Shown: piece by piece, positions 1 through 7,892 of the stretch
How positions within the stretch are numbered: the stretch's first letter is position 1
Layout of the letters: each line of letters opens with the position of its first letter
Source of the DNA: Olivibacter domesticus
GTDB taxonomy: Bacteria > Bacteroidota > Bacteroidia > Sphingobacteriales > Sphingobacteriaceae
Direction of reading: 5' to 3'
Assembly: GCF_900109575.1 (NCBI RefSeq)
Contig: NZ_FOAF01000004.1
Coordinates: 124,001-188,000, forward strand
Length of the DNA: 64,000 bases
Made by a program: the position numbers and the translations under genes
The notes under the pieces: generated by a model
The model's database searches: none
Seen by the model: the letters and a program-made list of their open reading frames with translations, nothing else
What the model was told of the DNA's origin: nothing

Positions 1-332
1 GCATCGAACTGTTTTGGATTAAATTCCTTATACAAGTTATCATAATCGCCTTTTGGCATGCCCTCCCACGAACGGATCCATTCGGCGGCACCCGCATAAT
101 ATTTTCCATTCCAATGTCCTCCGGGAATAGCGTAAAGCCCCCAATGTATAAATTGACCCAGACCATAATTTCGCCAAGTCTCCATGGCTGCATCGGTTCG
201 TTTACCTAAACGATGCGAACCATGTTTTAGCGTTATCGAGGATCTTTTTTCAACTGCACCCGGAAATTGCGCCATTAAAGGCTGATATATTTCTAGACAA
301 AGGAATAATGTTAAATATGCTAGTTTTTTCAT
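1..332 (-). CDS. alpha-L-fucosidase, GH29 family (N-terminal part, cut by window edge)
   Basis: Reading leftward from an ATG at 332, the frame is open to the window edge (110 codons). It begins with a signal peptide (MKKLAYLTLFLCLEIYQPLMAQ). Next comes a GH29-type start: the segment GLGQFIHWGLYAIPGGHW matches the conserved first strand of the fucosidase barrel, and an EWIRSWEGMP segment follows. The family hydrolyses terminal alpha-L-fucose from glycans in the periplasm or outside the cell. The catalytic aspartate would lie beyond the edge, so activity cannot be judged. An ATG eight bases further upstream is in another frame and closes at once, which fixes the start at 332. It lies in the same direction as the GH20 gene next door, consistent with a shared glycan-degrading role. 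Confidence 0.8.
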   Translation of the reverse strand, partial: MKKLAYLTLFLCLEIYQPLMAQFPGAVEKRSSITLKHGSHRLGKRTDAAMETWRNYGLGQFIHWGLYAIPGGHWNGKYYAGAAEWIRSWEGMPKGDYDNLYKEFNPKQFD

Positions 333-451
333 GTTTTCATTTTTTTCGCAGCAAGGTGGTCGCATGAGAACTTGCAATTAATTAGAGTATATAAGACTTC
401 CACATTTAAGGAGAGTCTTGATACTTGTGTCTCTTATCTTGATACTAATTG

Positions 452-2080
452 TTAATTCTCCTCCGCATTTAAATCCTTCCGATCTTTCTTAAAATAAACC
501 GGTTCCGGAATCTCGTTTGGTTGAAAAGGATTATAGAAATAGATGTTTTGCGTTCGATATAGCTGTAGATGTCCTTTTAAGCGTTCCTCAAAAGATGCAT
601 AGCTTTTTACTTTCTTATCGCTCCAAGCAGCTTCCGCTAAGCCTGCCAATCGAGGGAAAAGCAAATAATCAACTCGACTTAGATTGGTTACGGTTTCCGT
701 CCAAAGATTCGCTTGCAAACCTAACACCAAATTCTTTTGATCCACATTTCCAAGGAGGCTGTCTACCGAAAAGCTATATACTTCCCGTAGGGGATTGTAC
801 CGCTTCCCCCATTTTCTTCCGGCACGATGGGTGCTATCCTGTACAAAATCGAAATAGTAGGGTAGTCGCGGACAAATAACGGTTTGATACCCCTTATCCA
901 ATGATTTTTGCAATTGCTCCGGCTTATCATGTCGCCACCAAAATATAATGGTGCTGTCCTTCGGCAAATTAATATCAGCCATCTCGTCCCATACCAGCAG
1001 TTTGGAGTTTAGCTGATATACAGAGTCAGCCATGCGTTCCATAAAATAACGCTCGATATCCTTTAGCCCCTTCAATTCATGCTTTTGCATGAGCTTTTTT
1101 ATACCTTCATTTTGCATCCATTTATCCGAACCGAAGCTTACTTCATCGCCCCCCAAATGCATCATACCTCCCGGGAATAACGCATTTGCTTCACTTACTA
1201 TATTTGACAGAAAAGTATAGGTCTCTTCTTTACCAGGATCAAATGTAAAGTCCGGATGCTGTTTACTTCCACCACCATTATATTGTGGATATGCCCTATT
1301 GGCAGCTGTAGCATGCCCGGGCATATCAATTTCCGGAATTACACTGATATTTCTTTTAGCGGCATAACTTACTATTTCTGCAATCTCCCGTTGTGTGTAG
1401 AAAGCAGCAGGTTTTGTAGGATTATTGTGATCGCCTACGCCACCGATTAATGCCAATTTAGGATACTTTTTGATTTCCAAACGCCAAGCAGGTTCGTCGG
1501 TCAAATGCCAATGCAACTTATTTAATTTGTAGAAGGCCATCCAATCGATTAAATCCATGACCTTCTCTTTTCCAATGAAAAAGCGCGATTCATCCAGCAT
1601 CAATCCCCGCCAAGGGTAAGCAGGTTCATCCTCAATTTGCCAGGCAGGAATTAAAATTTTATCATTACTTGCATCAATACCACTAATCAGTTGAACCAAG
1701 CTAGAAGCCCCATTAAAAATACCCGCAGTCGAACCGGCCTCAATCACAATCTCCTGTTCTTTAATCATTAAATGATAGGCTTCGTTATCCATATTCTTTT
1801 TTCCTCCTAACCTTAAATGAATAGCAGAGGCAGTCGACCTCTTATTATTGCTTTGCGCCAGGGGTAAAGACTTCAAACGCAGCAATTCATATTGCAGGTA
1901 CGAGGCTACATCTTGTAAGGCGGAATCCTCCGCCAGCAAAAACGTATGTTTATCCAAGATAAATACGCCATCGCCACGGCTCGCTTTCAATGGGGCCGGG
2001 ATAATCGGGCAAAGCTGCTGGCCATAGCTAGGGACTGTCAGTACTACAAAGACAATCCAGATTAAAAATCGGTTTACCAT
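452..2080 (-). CDS. beta-N-acetylhexosaminidase, GH20 family
   Basis: This 542-residue secreted enzyme would remove terminal beta-linked GlcNAc or GalNAc. Residues 1-21 are a signal peptide ending YGQ. Residues about 24-145 form the GH20b-like alpha/beta domain, and about 155-500 the catalytic barrel. Family landmarks are LHWHLTDEPAWRLEI near 189-203, PEIDMPGHATAA near 249-260, and the catalytic Asp-Glu pair in HLGGDEV (D312, E313). The length is normal and no lesion is seen. The start codon at 2080 is immediately preceded on the mRNA by a run of 7-nt repeats rather than a recognisable ribosome-binding site. Neighbours are two GH29 fucosidases, suggesting joint trimming of fucosylated HexNAc-bearing glycans. 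Confidence 0.92.
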   Translation of the reverse strand: MVNRFLIWIVFVVLTVPSYGQQLCPIIPAPLKASRGDGVFILDKHTFLLAEDSALQDVASYLQYELLRLKSLPLAQSNNKRSTASAIHLRLGGKKNMDNEAYHLMIKEQEIVIEAGSTAGIFNGASSLVQLISGIDASNDKILIPAWQIEDEPAYPWRGLMLDESRFFIGKEKVMDLIDWMAFYKLNKLHWHLTDEPAWRLEIKKYPKLALIGGVGDHNNPTKPAAFYTQREIAEIVSYAAKRNISVIPEIDMPGHATAANRAYPQYNGGGSKQHPDFTFDPGKEETYTFLSNIVSEANALFPGGMMHLGGDEVSFGSDKWMQNEGIKKLMQKHELKGLKDIERYFMERMADSVYQLNSKLLVWDEMADINLPKDSTIIFWWRHDKPEQLQKSLDKGYQTVICPRLPYYFDFVQDSTHRAGRKWGKRYNPLREVYSFSVDSLLGNVDQKNLVLGLQANLWTETVTNLSRVDYLLFPRLAGLAEAAWSDKKVKSYASFEERLKGHLQLYRTQNIYFYNPFQPNEIPEPVYFKKDRKDLNAEEN

Positions 2081-2200
2081 ATTCGTTTTTCGTTACTTGT
2101 TATTGGTTATTCGTTATTGGTTATTCGTTATTTGTCGAATAGTTGAGTTGTTGAATAGTTTGTTAGACTACTTAACTACTATCACTACTTAACTATTCAC
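2081..2200. repeat. 7-nt periodic tract followed by 8-nt periodic tract
   Basis: From 2081 to 2136 there are eight consecutive heptads in perfect phase: ATTCGTT, TTTCGTT, ACTTGTT, ATTGGTT, ATTCGTT, ATTGGTT, ATTCGTT, ATTTGTC. From about 2134 the spacing changes to eight: GTCGAATA, GTTGAGTT, GTTGAATA, GTTTGTTA, and then inverted copies ending in TTAACTATT near 2197. On the mRNA of the minus-strand GH20 gene the octads come first and the heptads end exactly at the start codon. The two octad halves could pair as a long imperfect hairpin. Confidence 0.85.
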
Positions 2201-2221
2201 TCATCGCTCCTTCATGTTTAA

Positions 2222-2404
2222 TTAGTTTTTCTTCCACGAAATAAGATGTTCTTTTAGATTTTTAATGTGATTCATTCGTCCTTCACAATATAAACAGGAA
2301 TGTTTGCTTAAGCAACCCGCCCGCTTAATCAATCGGTTGCGCAGATTACGAAAACGATGTAAATTGATTTTTTTTAAATCCGTATGAATAGTCTTCTCCA
2401 TCAA
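2222..2404 (-). CDS. possible small cysteine-containing protein or gene remnant
   Basis: This is a 60-codon open frame, rich in Lys, Arg and Asn, with two cysteines spaced CLYC in its middle (CLSKHSCLYCEGRMNH). I do not recognise a family. It lies between a SusD relic and the repeat tract before the GH20 gene, in debris-like DNA, and its start overlaps one arm of an inverted repeat at 2377-2424. It may be a chance frame or a fragment of a decayed gene, and is listed only because nothing else occupies the stretch. Confidence 0.15.
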   Translation of the reverse strand: MMEKTIHTDLKKINLHRFRNLRNRLIKRAGCLSKHSCLYCEGRMNHIKNLKEHLISWKKN

Positions 2405-2424
2405 GTTTATAATTCATACGGATT
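2377..2424. repeat. 13-bp perfect inverted repeat
   Basis: AATCCGTATGAAT at 2377-2389 and its exact reverse complement ATTCATACGGATT at 2412-2424 are separated by 22 bases. There is no T-run after either arm, so it is not an obvious terminator. It sits 24 bp beyond the stop of the SusD relic, at the edge of the eroded region. Confidence 0.6.
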
Positions 2425-2447
2425 CTCCAATAATGAGCTAGGAACAA

Positions 2448-2603
2448 TTAATTGTAACCTGGATTCTGCGGAAATTCGGCCCCTGTATTGGCATCAATTA
2501 CTTCCTGCGGTACCGGCCACAGCACATGATAGTCTTGTATAGCTGATTTTGATTGGTCGTTCAATGTACGCACTCTTCTTAGGAAAATTTCGCTACCGAA
2601 TCG
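2448..2603 (-). pseudogene. C-terminal relic of a SusD/RagB outer-membrane lipoprotein gene
   Basis: Translating the minus strand from 2603 to the TAA at 2448 gives 51 residues with the typical end of SusD proteins: FGSEIFLRRVRTLND, then DYHVLWPVPQEVIDAN, and FPQNPGYN at the terminus. The LWPVPQ...NPGYN pattern is the family's carboxy-terminal signature, in which SusD proteins usually end QNPGY. An in-frame TAA sits directly before the first matching codon, and there is no room for the other roughly 450 residues because the fucosidase gene ends at 2642. The gene has therefore lost its front, presumably by deletion. It suggests that a complete SusC/SusD glycan locus once stood here. Confidence 0.8.
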
Positions 2604-2641
2604 TTATAAAAAAATAAAATCACCGTCGAGCGTCATTCATA

Positions 2642-3994
2642 TTATTTGATCTCCAGTCTAACCACCTGTATACTATTATCAAACTTTTGTCGCGCAGGGA
2701 GTACAAGCGCTACCCCCGTATCGGTTACATTTACGGCTATATCTTCATGCGTATCCAACAGCTGACAGGAGCCAATTTTTTGCTTGGATAGCGAAAGATT
2801 CAATCGATCGCGTTTCCCCTCATCCATCATGTGGATATATAGATAGCGCTTCCCTTTGATGTTCCGCTGCGTAAATACCACATTTTCCATAGGTGCAAGC
2901 TCCGTAAATGGTTGAGTAGCATATACCGCTTCACCATTGCTTAGCATCCAAGCGCCCATTTCACGCAAACGTCTGACGCCCGCTACAGGCATGGTCCCAT
3001 CTCCTTTCGGACCGATATTGAGCAGGTAATTTCCACCTTTGCCTGCATTGCTTACCAGGTATCTTAACATCTGTCCGGACGACTTCCAATTAAAATCTTT
3101 GCTATGCCAAGCCCACGTATGGTTCATGGTTGCTGGTGTTTGCCACGGCTTTTGCTGCATCTCCTGAGGATATGCATTATCCATCATCTCCAAGAAATCG
3201 ATATGATCACCAGGGTCGTGCATGGCTATGCGTCCATTGATGAGACACTTATCACTTAATTTACGAATCAACGTAATCAGCTCATCTCTTCTTCCAGGAG
3301 TTATGAGCTCTTTTGCTTCATCATCCCAAGTATCAAACCATAGTAGATCAGGATCATAGCGTTCTATCAATTCTTGTACTTGAGGCAAGCTTTTTTCTTT
3401 CCAATATTTTTCGAATTCACGATCAGGCCGAGGTGCTTTCCAATAAGGAACCGCTCCCTGAGGATGTTCCCAGTCTTGCCAATGCGAATAATAAAATCCG
3501 TACTTTAATCCATATTTTTTACAGGCATCCACTAATTCACCTAAAATATCCCTGTTCTTGAAAGGCGTAGCACCGATATCATAGTCAGATACTTTTGAGT
3601 CCCACAATGCAAAACCATCGTGATGCTTCGCCGTGATGACAAAGTATTTCATTCCAGCATTCTTGGCCTCTTTAATCCATTCGTCTGCATTAAAGTTCAC
3701 CGGATTAAATTGCTTGACTAAGGACTGGTACTCATTGTTTGGAATCTCCAATCGCTGTTGAATCCATTCAGAGTACCAACTTTCACCATTAGGCAAGCTA
3801 GTATCAGGCAGCGTATGCTCTTTATAAGTGCCGCCAAGCAAGCTATATAGCCCCCAATGTACAAACATTCCAAACCGTGCTTCTTTAAACCATTCGATTT
3901 TATCAGATTTCACCGTGTGCAAATCTTGTCCATATCCATTAAAATGAGAGAGGACTATCGTCAACAATAAAAAATACCTCATGCTATAAGTCAC
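2642..3994 (-). CDS. alpha-L-fucosidase, GH29 family
   Basis: This 450-residue secreted fucosidase would release alpha-L-fucose from glycan ends. A signal peptide covers about residues 1-23, ending YGQ. The barrel begins WFKEARFGMFVHWGLYSL. HHDGFALWDS at 124-133 is a strongly conserved substrate-site loop, and DLLWFDTW near 217-224 carries the expected nucleophile D221. The end is intact, with a short C-terminal beta domain. A second in-frame Met at residue 5 (3982) is an equally good start. A LacI-operator-like palindrome stands 179 bp upstream. The gene is followed after 38 bp by the SusD relic, so it is probably a survivor of a larger glycan locus. Confidence 0.92.
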   Translation of the reverse strand: MTYSMRYFLLLTIVLSHFNGYGQDLHTVKSDKIEWFKEARFGMFVHWGLYSLLGGTYKEHTLPDTSLPNGESWYSEWIQQRLEIPNNEYQSLVKQFNPVNFNADEWIKEAKNAGMKYFVITAKHHDGFALWDSKVSDYDIGATPFKNRDILGELVDACKKYGLKYGFYYSHWQDWEHPQGAVPYWKAPRPDREFEKYWKEKSLPQVQELIERYDPDLLWFDTWDDEAKELITPGRRDELITLIRKLSDKCLINGRIAMHDPGDHIDFLEMMDNAYPQEMQQKPWQTPATMNHTWAWHSKDFNWKSSGQMLRYLVSNAGKGGNYLLNIGPKGDGTMPVAGVRRLREMGAWMLSNGEAVYATQPFTELAPMENVVFTQRNIKGKRYLYIHMMDEGKRDRLNLSLSKQKIGSCQLLDTHEDIAVNVTDTGVALVLPARQKFDNSIQVVRLEIK

Positions 3995-4324
3995 TATTTA
4001 TAGTTTTATACGTTGGCAAAACCCTCACGCCAAGTAAGGTCTTTACGCTTTACTTCATTAGTAAATATGTATGGATAATGTCTCCTAAGAATAATATAAA
4101 TTGGCTAGAACAATTAGTTGTTTGCAGCAATGATAGGAAGAAGATATGGTTCGCGCAACAATAAAGTTACACGCAATCGATTGCCTATTTTACGAAATCG
4201 ATGTAGTAGCCCTGACGTATACAATAACCTGTTTCCACTTTTGTAACGGTCGCATTTGATCAGGTCTTATACAGCAAGCACCACGCCATAAGACCGTGGT
4301 GCTGCTAAATAAGAATCATGTTTC
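3995..4324. other. 330-bp spacer with operator-like palindrome
   Basis: No gene is seen here. The only clear element is the palindrome at 4173-4184. The spacer separates the fucosidase start from the 3' end of the M60 peptidase relic, so it must hold the fucosidase promoter. I found no TAnnTTTG box with a matching -33 TTG. Confidence 0.6.
4173..4184. promoter_or_regulatory. putative LacI-type operator, copy 1
   Basis: The sequence GCAATCGATTGC is a perfect 12-bp palindrome with a central CG, the form typical of LacI/GalR-family operators. It lies upstream of the GH29 gene. The same core occurs at 22847, 59943 and 61293, each time preceded by AC on the plus strand. No LacI-family gene is visible in the window, so the regulator would act from elsewhere. 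Confidence 0.6.
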
Positions 4325-4834
4325 TTAGTCTCTTAATACGGTCAGATCTTCATCGGGCGCAGGGAGGTTAAGATTCGCTATTTCAGAATAAACAGATTCA
4401 TCGACTTTGAAGCCCCATTTTTGGAAGAAATCTGTCAGATCCTGTTGCGTTATGCGACATGTTTTTAGCATGAAGTAACGCATTTTTTCTGCTGTATTGC
4501 TTAAATTAGGTTTTTCTTCCCGGGTTTGTCGACTCAATTGGACATAGTAGCTGTCTCCGAATGCTAACCAGAGTTGATGAAACATAATGAGCTTAAGATC
4601 ATTGTCACCGGCATTATAGTCTCGTTCTGCGATTGGCTTGGCTAGATAAGTATCCAGTTTAAGCCAGCTATTATTGGCTGTTATACGAGTTACCGGCAAG
4701 CCAAACAAACGTTCTGAGGCAAGGGAGTATACATTCACAGTTGTTTCAGTAAGACCATCCCAAGTCCATGCCGCCTGTTGGTAGGTATGCCCAATTTCAT
4801 GCCGGATATCGAGCTTGATCGAAGGGGGATATGA
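4325..4834 (-). pseudogene. M60-like (enhancin/mucinase-type) metallopeptidase, 5'-truncated
   Basis: The open frame runs from directly after a TAG at 4835-4837 to the TAG at 4325. It holds 169 residues without a convincing start. It contains HEIGHTYQQAAWTWDGLTE, the HExxH zinc site with a glutamate 14 residues later, as in the M60/PF13402 gluzincins. These are known for cleaving mucin-type glycoproteins. The segment VNVYSLASERLFG and a C-terminal helical domain follow. Everything before the active site is missing, and M60-like proteins are normally several hundred residues longer. A GTG at 4738 could initiate a 137-residue product, but that would lack the zinc site. The break falls exactly at the end of the neighbouring barrel gene, suggesting a deletion junction. 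Confidence 0.75.
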
Positions 4835-7597
4835 CTAACGCGTACGATGCATGCCGCGTCCGCCCCCGCCAAATTGTCGCAGATTATACGTAAAACTCAA
4901 CAGAAAATACTGTCGCAAGATATTGGTTTGCGAGTCTTCAATATATCGTTCTGTAATGTCACGGCTAATCTGCGTATTACTGTTAAGTAAGTCAAATGCG
5001 GATAAGGAGATCTCCGCTTCTTCCTTTTTGAATAATTTCTTCCCTATGGAAGCGTTCCACAATAAGAAGCTTTGGTCAAAACCGTCTGCTACACCGGTAT
5101 TGTAGCGATAATTTAAACTCGAAGCGACTCGAATACCTTTCCAAAAATTATAAGTAATCTCATTTCGAATGGTTTGGTTATAATAGTTATTACTTAAACT
5201 TTGATTATTACCATTTCTGATCATGCTGTAATTTCCAGAATAGGATAAATTGAAAATGATTTTGCGGCTGATATTGCTGTTAATGGCAATCCGCTGGTTG
5301 ATTCCAAAAGTATTATTATGCGTGACCACATCATTCAATAAACCTACATCTCTACTATGATGTAGTGTAGTATTTGTATTTAAATTAATTTTTAAGGACT
5401 TGATAGGAATGCCAAAAGATGTATTTGCACGCATGCTGTAATATCCGTTCACATTTTCTGGTCGAACGAATTGCGCCCCTTTTCCTAGCAAGACATTGTC
5501 GACAATAAATGTATCAACTGATGCAACCAATGTCGAATTCACGATCCCATTGCTGATAAGATTCGCGTTTAAGCCAACCGAAAAGCTAGCCCCACTCTCT
5601 CTTTTTACACTGTTATAGTTCAGACTGAAGGCATGTTGGAACTCTTGTTTCAAGTTGGGGTTTCCACCTGTAATGTTTAAAGGATTTTGATTATTTATTA
5701 CATCCTGTAACTGCAATACATTAGGTGCATTGGTGGAACTGTTGTAGTTGAATCGAAGACGTTGATCACGCGAAAAGCGATACATAATATTAGCATTTGG
5801 AAGATAATTCTTAAAATGATGGACTGTACGAACCTCTTCCGGAAAGAGTCTATCGTTATTCATTTTTGTCTGCTGATAATCTATTCCGACATCAAACAAA
5901 AAAAATTCTTCTGAGAATTGATAATTTAGGCCAGCACCGTAAAATTTATTGTCATTTCTAAACTCGTTTGATAACGATCGATTCAATTCTGAGTACTGAC
6001 CTGTTTCAGCTAGAAAATCAAACATCTTCCTATCCGCGTAACTATTGTTATTACGGCTGTTTAAGTTAGCCATCACCCGGGAAGTTTTTCCCAACGGTTC
6101 TGTATAAGTAACTCGTCCCTCCCAGCTATTGCTATTTGAGAAGCTGGTGTTACGGTTATTTACAGTATCTGACCTGCTTAACTGTTCGTTGTCATAAAAC
6201 AAATTATAAGACAACGCAAAAGCATCATTGTCATTCTTGTTGTAATTACTTTGCAAATGTGCTGTAATGGATCGCCCTTTTTCGTTCAACCGCAAACCAT
6301 AATCCAAGCTTCCGCCTACTGTAAATGTATTGTTTTCCCCATTATTTTGGCGGCTAGAGGTATTGATAAGGTCCTGCATGGCACCGAGCGTCCGCGTATT
6401 GTTGCTATTGATAGTCTTACCGTTACTGAAGTTGATGCTCGGACTAAATGTTAAACGTTGCGTGGAATCCTGCTCATACTCCACGCGAAATCCAACAGTA
6501 TGATTTTGATTATTTCTATTGGTTTGTTGTGATGATAGATTAAATTGATTAGCGTTTTCTCCTATAAGCGTTTCGCGGTTTGAACTTTCTATCAAATCCT
6601 TATTGGAAGTATTAAAGTTGTAATGGGCATTAAACTGTACATCCTTCCACCAGGTATTATTATAATTTACTGCTATCCGGTGATTAGGGCCAATTCCTCC
6701 TCCTTGACGTCCATTTCCTCCCCCACGTCCTCCAGCACCAACTAGTTCTGTGGAAGAAAAACTTCCTTGGTTAATATTGTTGGATACTATATTAGCGCTA
6801 ATTCGTCTATCGCCACTAAACATATTTAGAAAACCACCCATATTGTAACGGTCCTCGTTTCCTGTCGCACCTGCCATGCGGCCAAAATAGCCATGCCGCT
6901 TTTCAGGCTTCGTGACGATATTGATTATTTTACGCCGTTTTCCATCATCAAAGCCGGTTAATTTTGACTGCTCACTCTTTTCGTCAATCAACTGAATCTT
7001 ATCGATAACATCTGCTGGTAATGACTTTAACGCAACAGCTGGATCTGCACTAAAAAACTCTTTACCATCAACAATAATTCGCTGTACATCCTCACCTTGC
7101 GCCTTAATCTTACCATCTGCATCTATTTCAACACCCGGTATTTGAGTAACCAGTGCATCCGCGTCTGCATAAGCTTCAGTACTATATGCTGCTGCATTAA
7201 ATTCAGTTGTATCTCCCTTAATAGCAACCTCTTGTGGTGTTACCGTAATATTCACGGCCTCAAGCATAGTGAAATCCAGATTCAATGGAATGTCAACGCG
7301 TAGGTCGGCCCCCTTAACACGAAGCCTTCTTTGCACCGGTTTATACCCTACGTAGCTAACCATTAACGTATACTCGCTAGCAGGTATACCTGCTAGCGAG
7401 TATACACCGTCGTCCTGCGCAGCTGTTTGCCTCACGATAGAATCAGCCAATGTCTTTAAACTAATACGCGCTCCCTTGAGGCCCACTCCATCGGCACTAT
7501 CTAAGACATTTCCGGAAATTTTGTGCTGCGCTGACGCAACTGTAAATAGAAGACAAAAAAAAGAACAAAAAATAATCAATAAATGTATCTGACGCAT
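4835..7597 (-). CDS. outer-membrane beta-barrel protein with carboxypeptidase-regulatory-like domain (TonB-receptor-like)
   Basis: This 920-residue outer-membrane protein has a signal peptide in residues 1-23. A CarboxypepD_reg-like beta-sandwich follows at about 25-110 (KISGNVLDSADGVGLKGARI), then a plug-like region at about 125-235 containing PGVEIDADGKIKAQG and RIIVDGKEFF. The rest is a long beta barrel rich in Asn and Ser, ending LSFTYNLRQFGGGGRGMHR. This matches the OMP_b-brl_3 type common in Bacteroidota, of unknown cargo. There is no SusD partner beside it. The leader contains a strong terminator-type hairpin 21 bp before the start codon. The stop codon abuts the M60 relic, but the C-terminus looks natural. 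Confidence 0.85.
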   Translation of the reverse strand: MRQIHLLIIFCSFFCLLFTVASAQHKISGNVLDSADGVGLKGARISLKTLADSIVRQTAAQDDGVYSLAGIPASEYTLMVSYVGYKPVQRRLRVKGADLRVDIPLNLDFTMLEAVNITVTPQEVAIKGDTTEFNAAAYSTEAYADADALVTQIPGVEIDADGKIKAQGEDVQRIIVDGKEFFSADPAVALKSLPADVIDKIQLIDEKSEQSKLTGFDDGKRRKIINIVTKPEKRHGYFGRMAGATGNEDRYNMGGFLNMFSGDRRISANIVSNNINQGSFSSTELVGAGGRGGGNGRQGGGIGPNHRIAVNYNNTWWKDVQFNAHYNFNTSNKDLIESSNRETLIGENANQFNLSSQQTNRNNQNHTVGFRVEYEQDSTQRLTFSPSINFSNGKTINSNNTRTLGAMQDLINTSSRQNNGENNTFTVGGSLDYGLRLNEKGRSITAHLQSNYNKNDNDAFALSYNLFYDNEQLSRSDTVNNRNTSFSNSNSWEGRVTYTEPLGKTSRVMANLNSRNNNSYADRKMFDFLAETGQYSELNRSLSNEFRNDNKFYGAGLNYQFSEEFFLFDVGIDYQQTKMNNDRLFPEEVRTVHHFKNYLPNANIMYRFSRDQRLRFNYNSSTNAPNVLQLQDVINNQNPLNITGGNPNLKQEFQHAFSLNYNSVKRESGASFSVGLNANLISNGIVNSTLVASVDTFIVDNVLLGKGAQFVRPENVNGYYSMRANTSFGIPIKSLKINLNTNTTLHHSRDVGLLNDVVTHNNTFGINQRIAINSNISRKIIFNLSYSGNYSMIRNGNNQSLSNNYYNQTIRNEITYNFWKGIRVASSLNYRYNTGVADGFDQSFLLWNASIGKKLFKKEEAEISLSAFDLLNSNTQISRDITERYIEDSQTNILRQYFLLSFTYNLRQFGGGGRGMHRTR

Positions 7598-7618
7598 TTA
7601 TAATAATTAGGTATGGAC

Positions 7619-7670
7619 AAAAAACTAGCCCGACAAGTCGGGCTAGTATCATTACCTTTTTAAGGGTAAT
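7619..7670 (-). terminator. terminator-type hairpin plus second stem in the leader of the barrel gene
   Basis: On the minus strand, an 11-bp perfect stem (7624-7634 with 7637-7647; ACTAGCCCGAC and its complement) is followed directly by a run of T, which is the textbook intrinsic terminator form. A second, weaker stem, ATTACC with GGTAAT (7651-7670), precedes it. No minus-strand gene ends upstream, since the next gene to the right is on the plus strand. Transcription of the barrel gene from further upstream would have to pass through this hairpin, as in an attenuator. Confidence 0.6.
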
Positions 7671-7892
7671 TATCCTGATATATAAAATATACTGTTTGTT
7701 TAGTGTAAAGTAAGACAGAAAGTTGAATAAATGGTTTAATTACAACGTATTTGTTACAATAAACACAAGCTTTCCTAGGTCCTTACAGATCTAAAAATAT
7801 TATAGACCCTATTCAAAAAAGGCATTTAATTGCTAATTTAGCCTTTCGGTCAAGCAGTTTAACAGCAATACCGATATTAAAATATATTACAC

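Noticed and set aside
517-879. Plus-strand open frame opposite the GH20 gene
   Set aside because: It lies antisense to well-conserved GH20 coding sequence and shows no recognisable family; the same holds for the other frames opposite large genes.
7611-7627. 17-bp direct repeat GTATGGACAAAAAACTA with 12240-12256
   Set aside because: A single A-rich match of this length within 64 kb of AT-rich DNA is close to chance. One copy is the SusC start, the other a leader hairpin flank.
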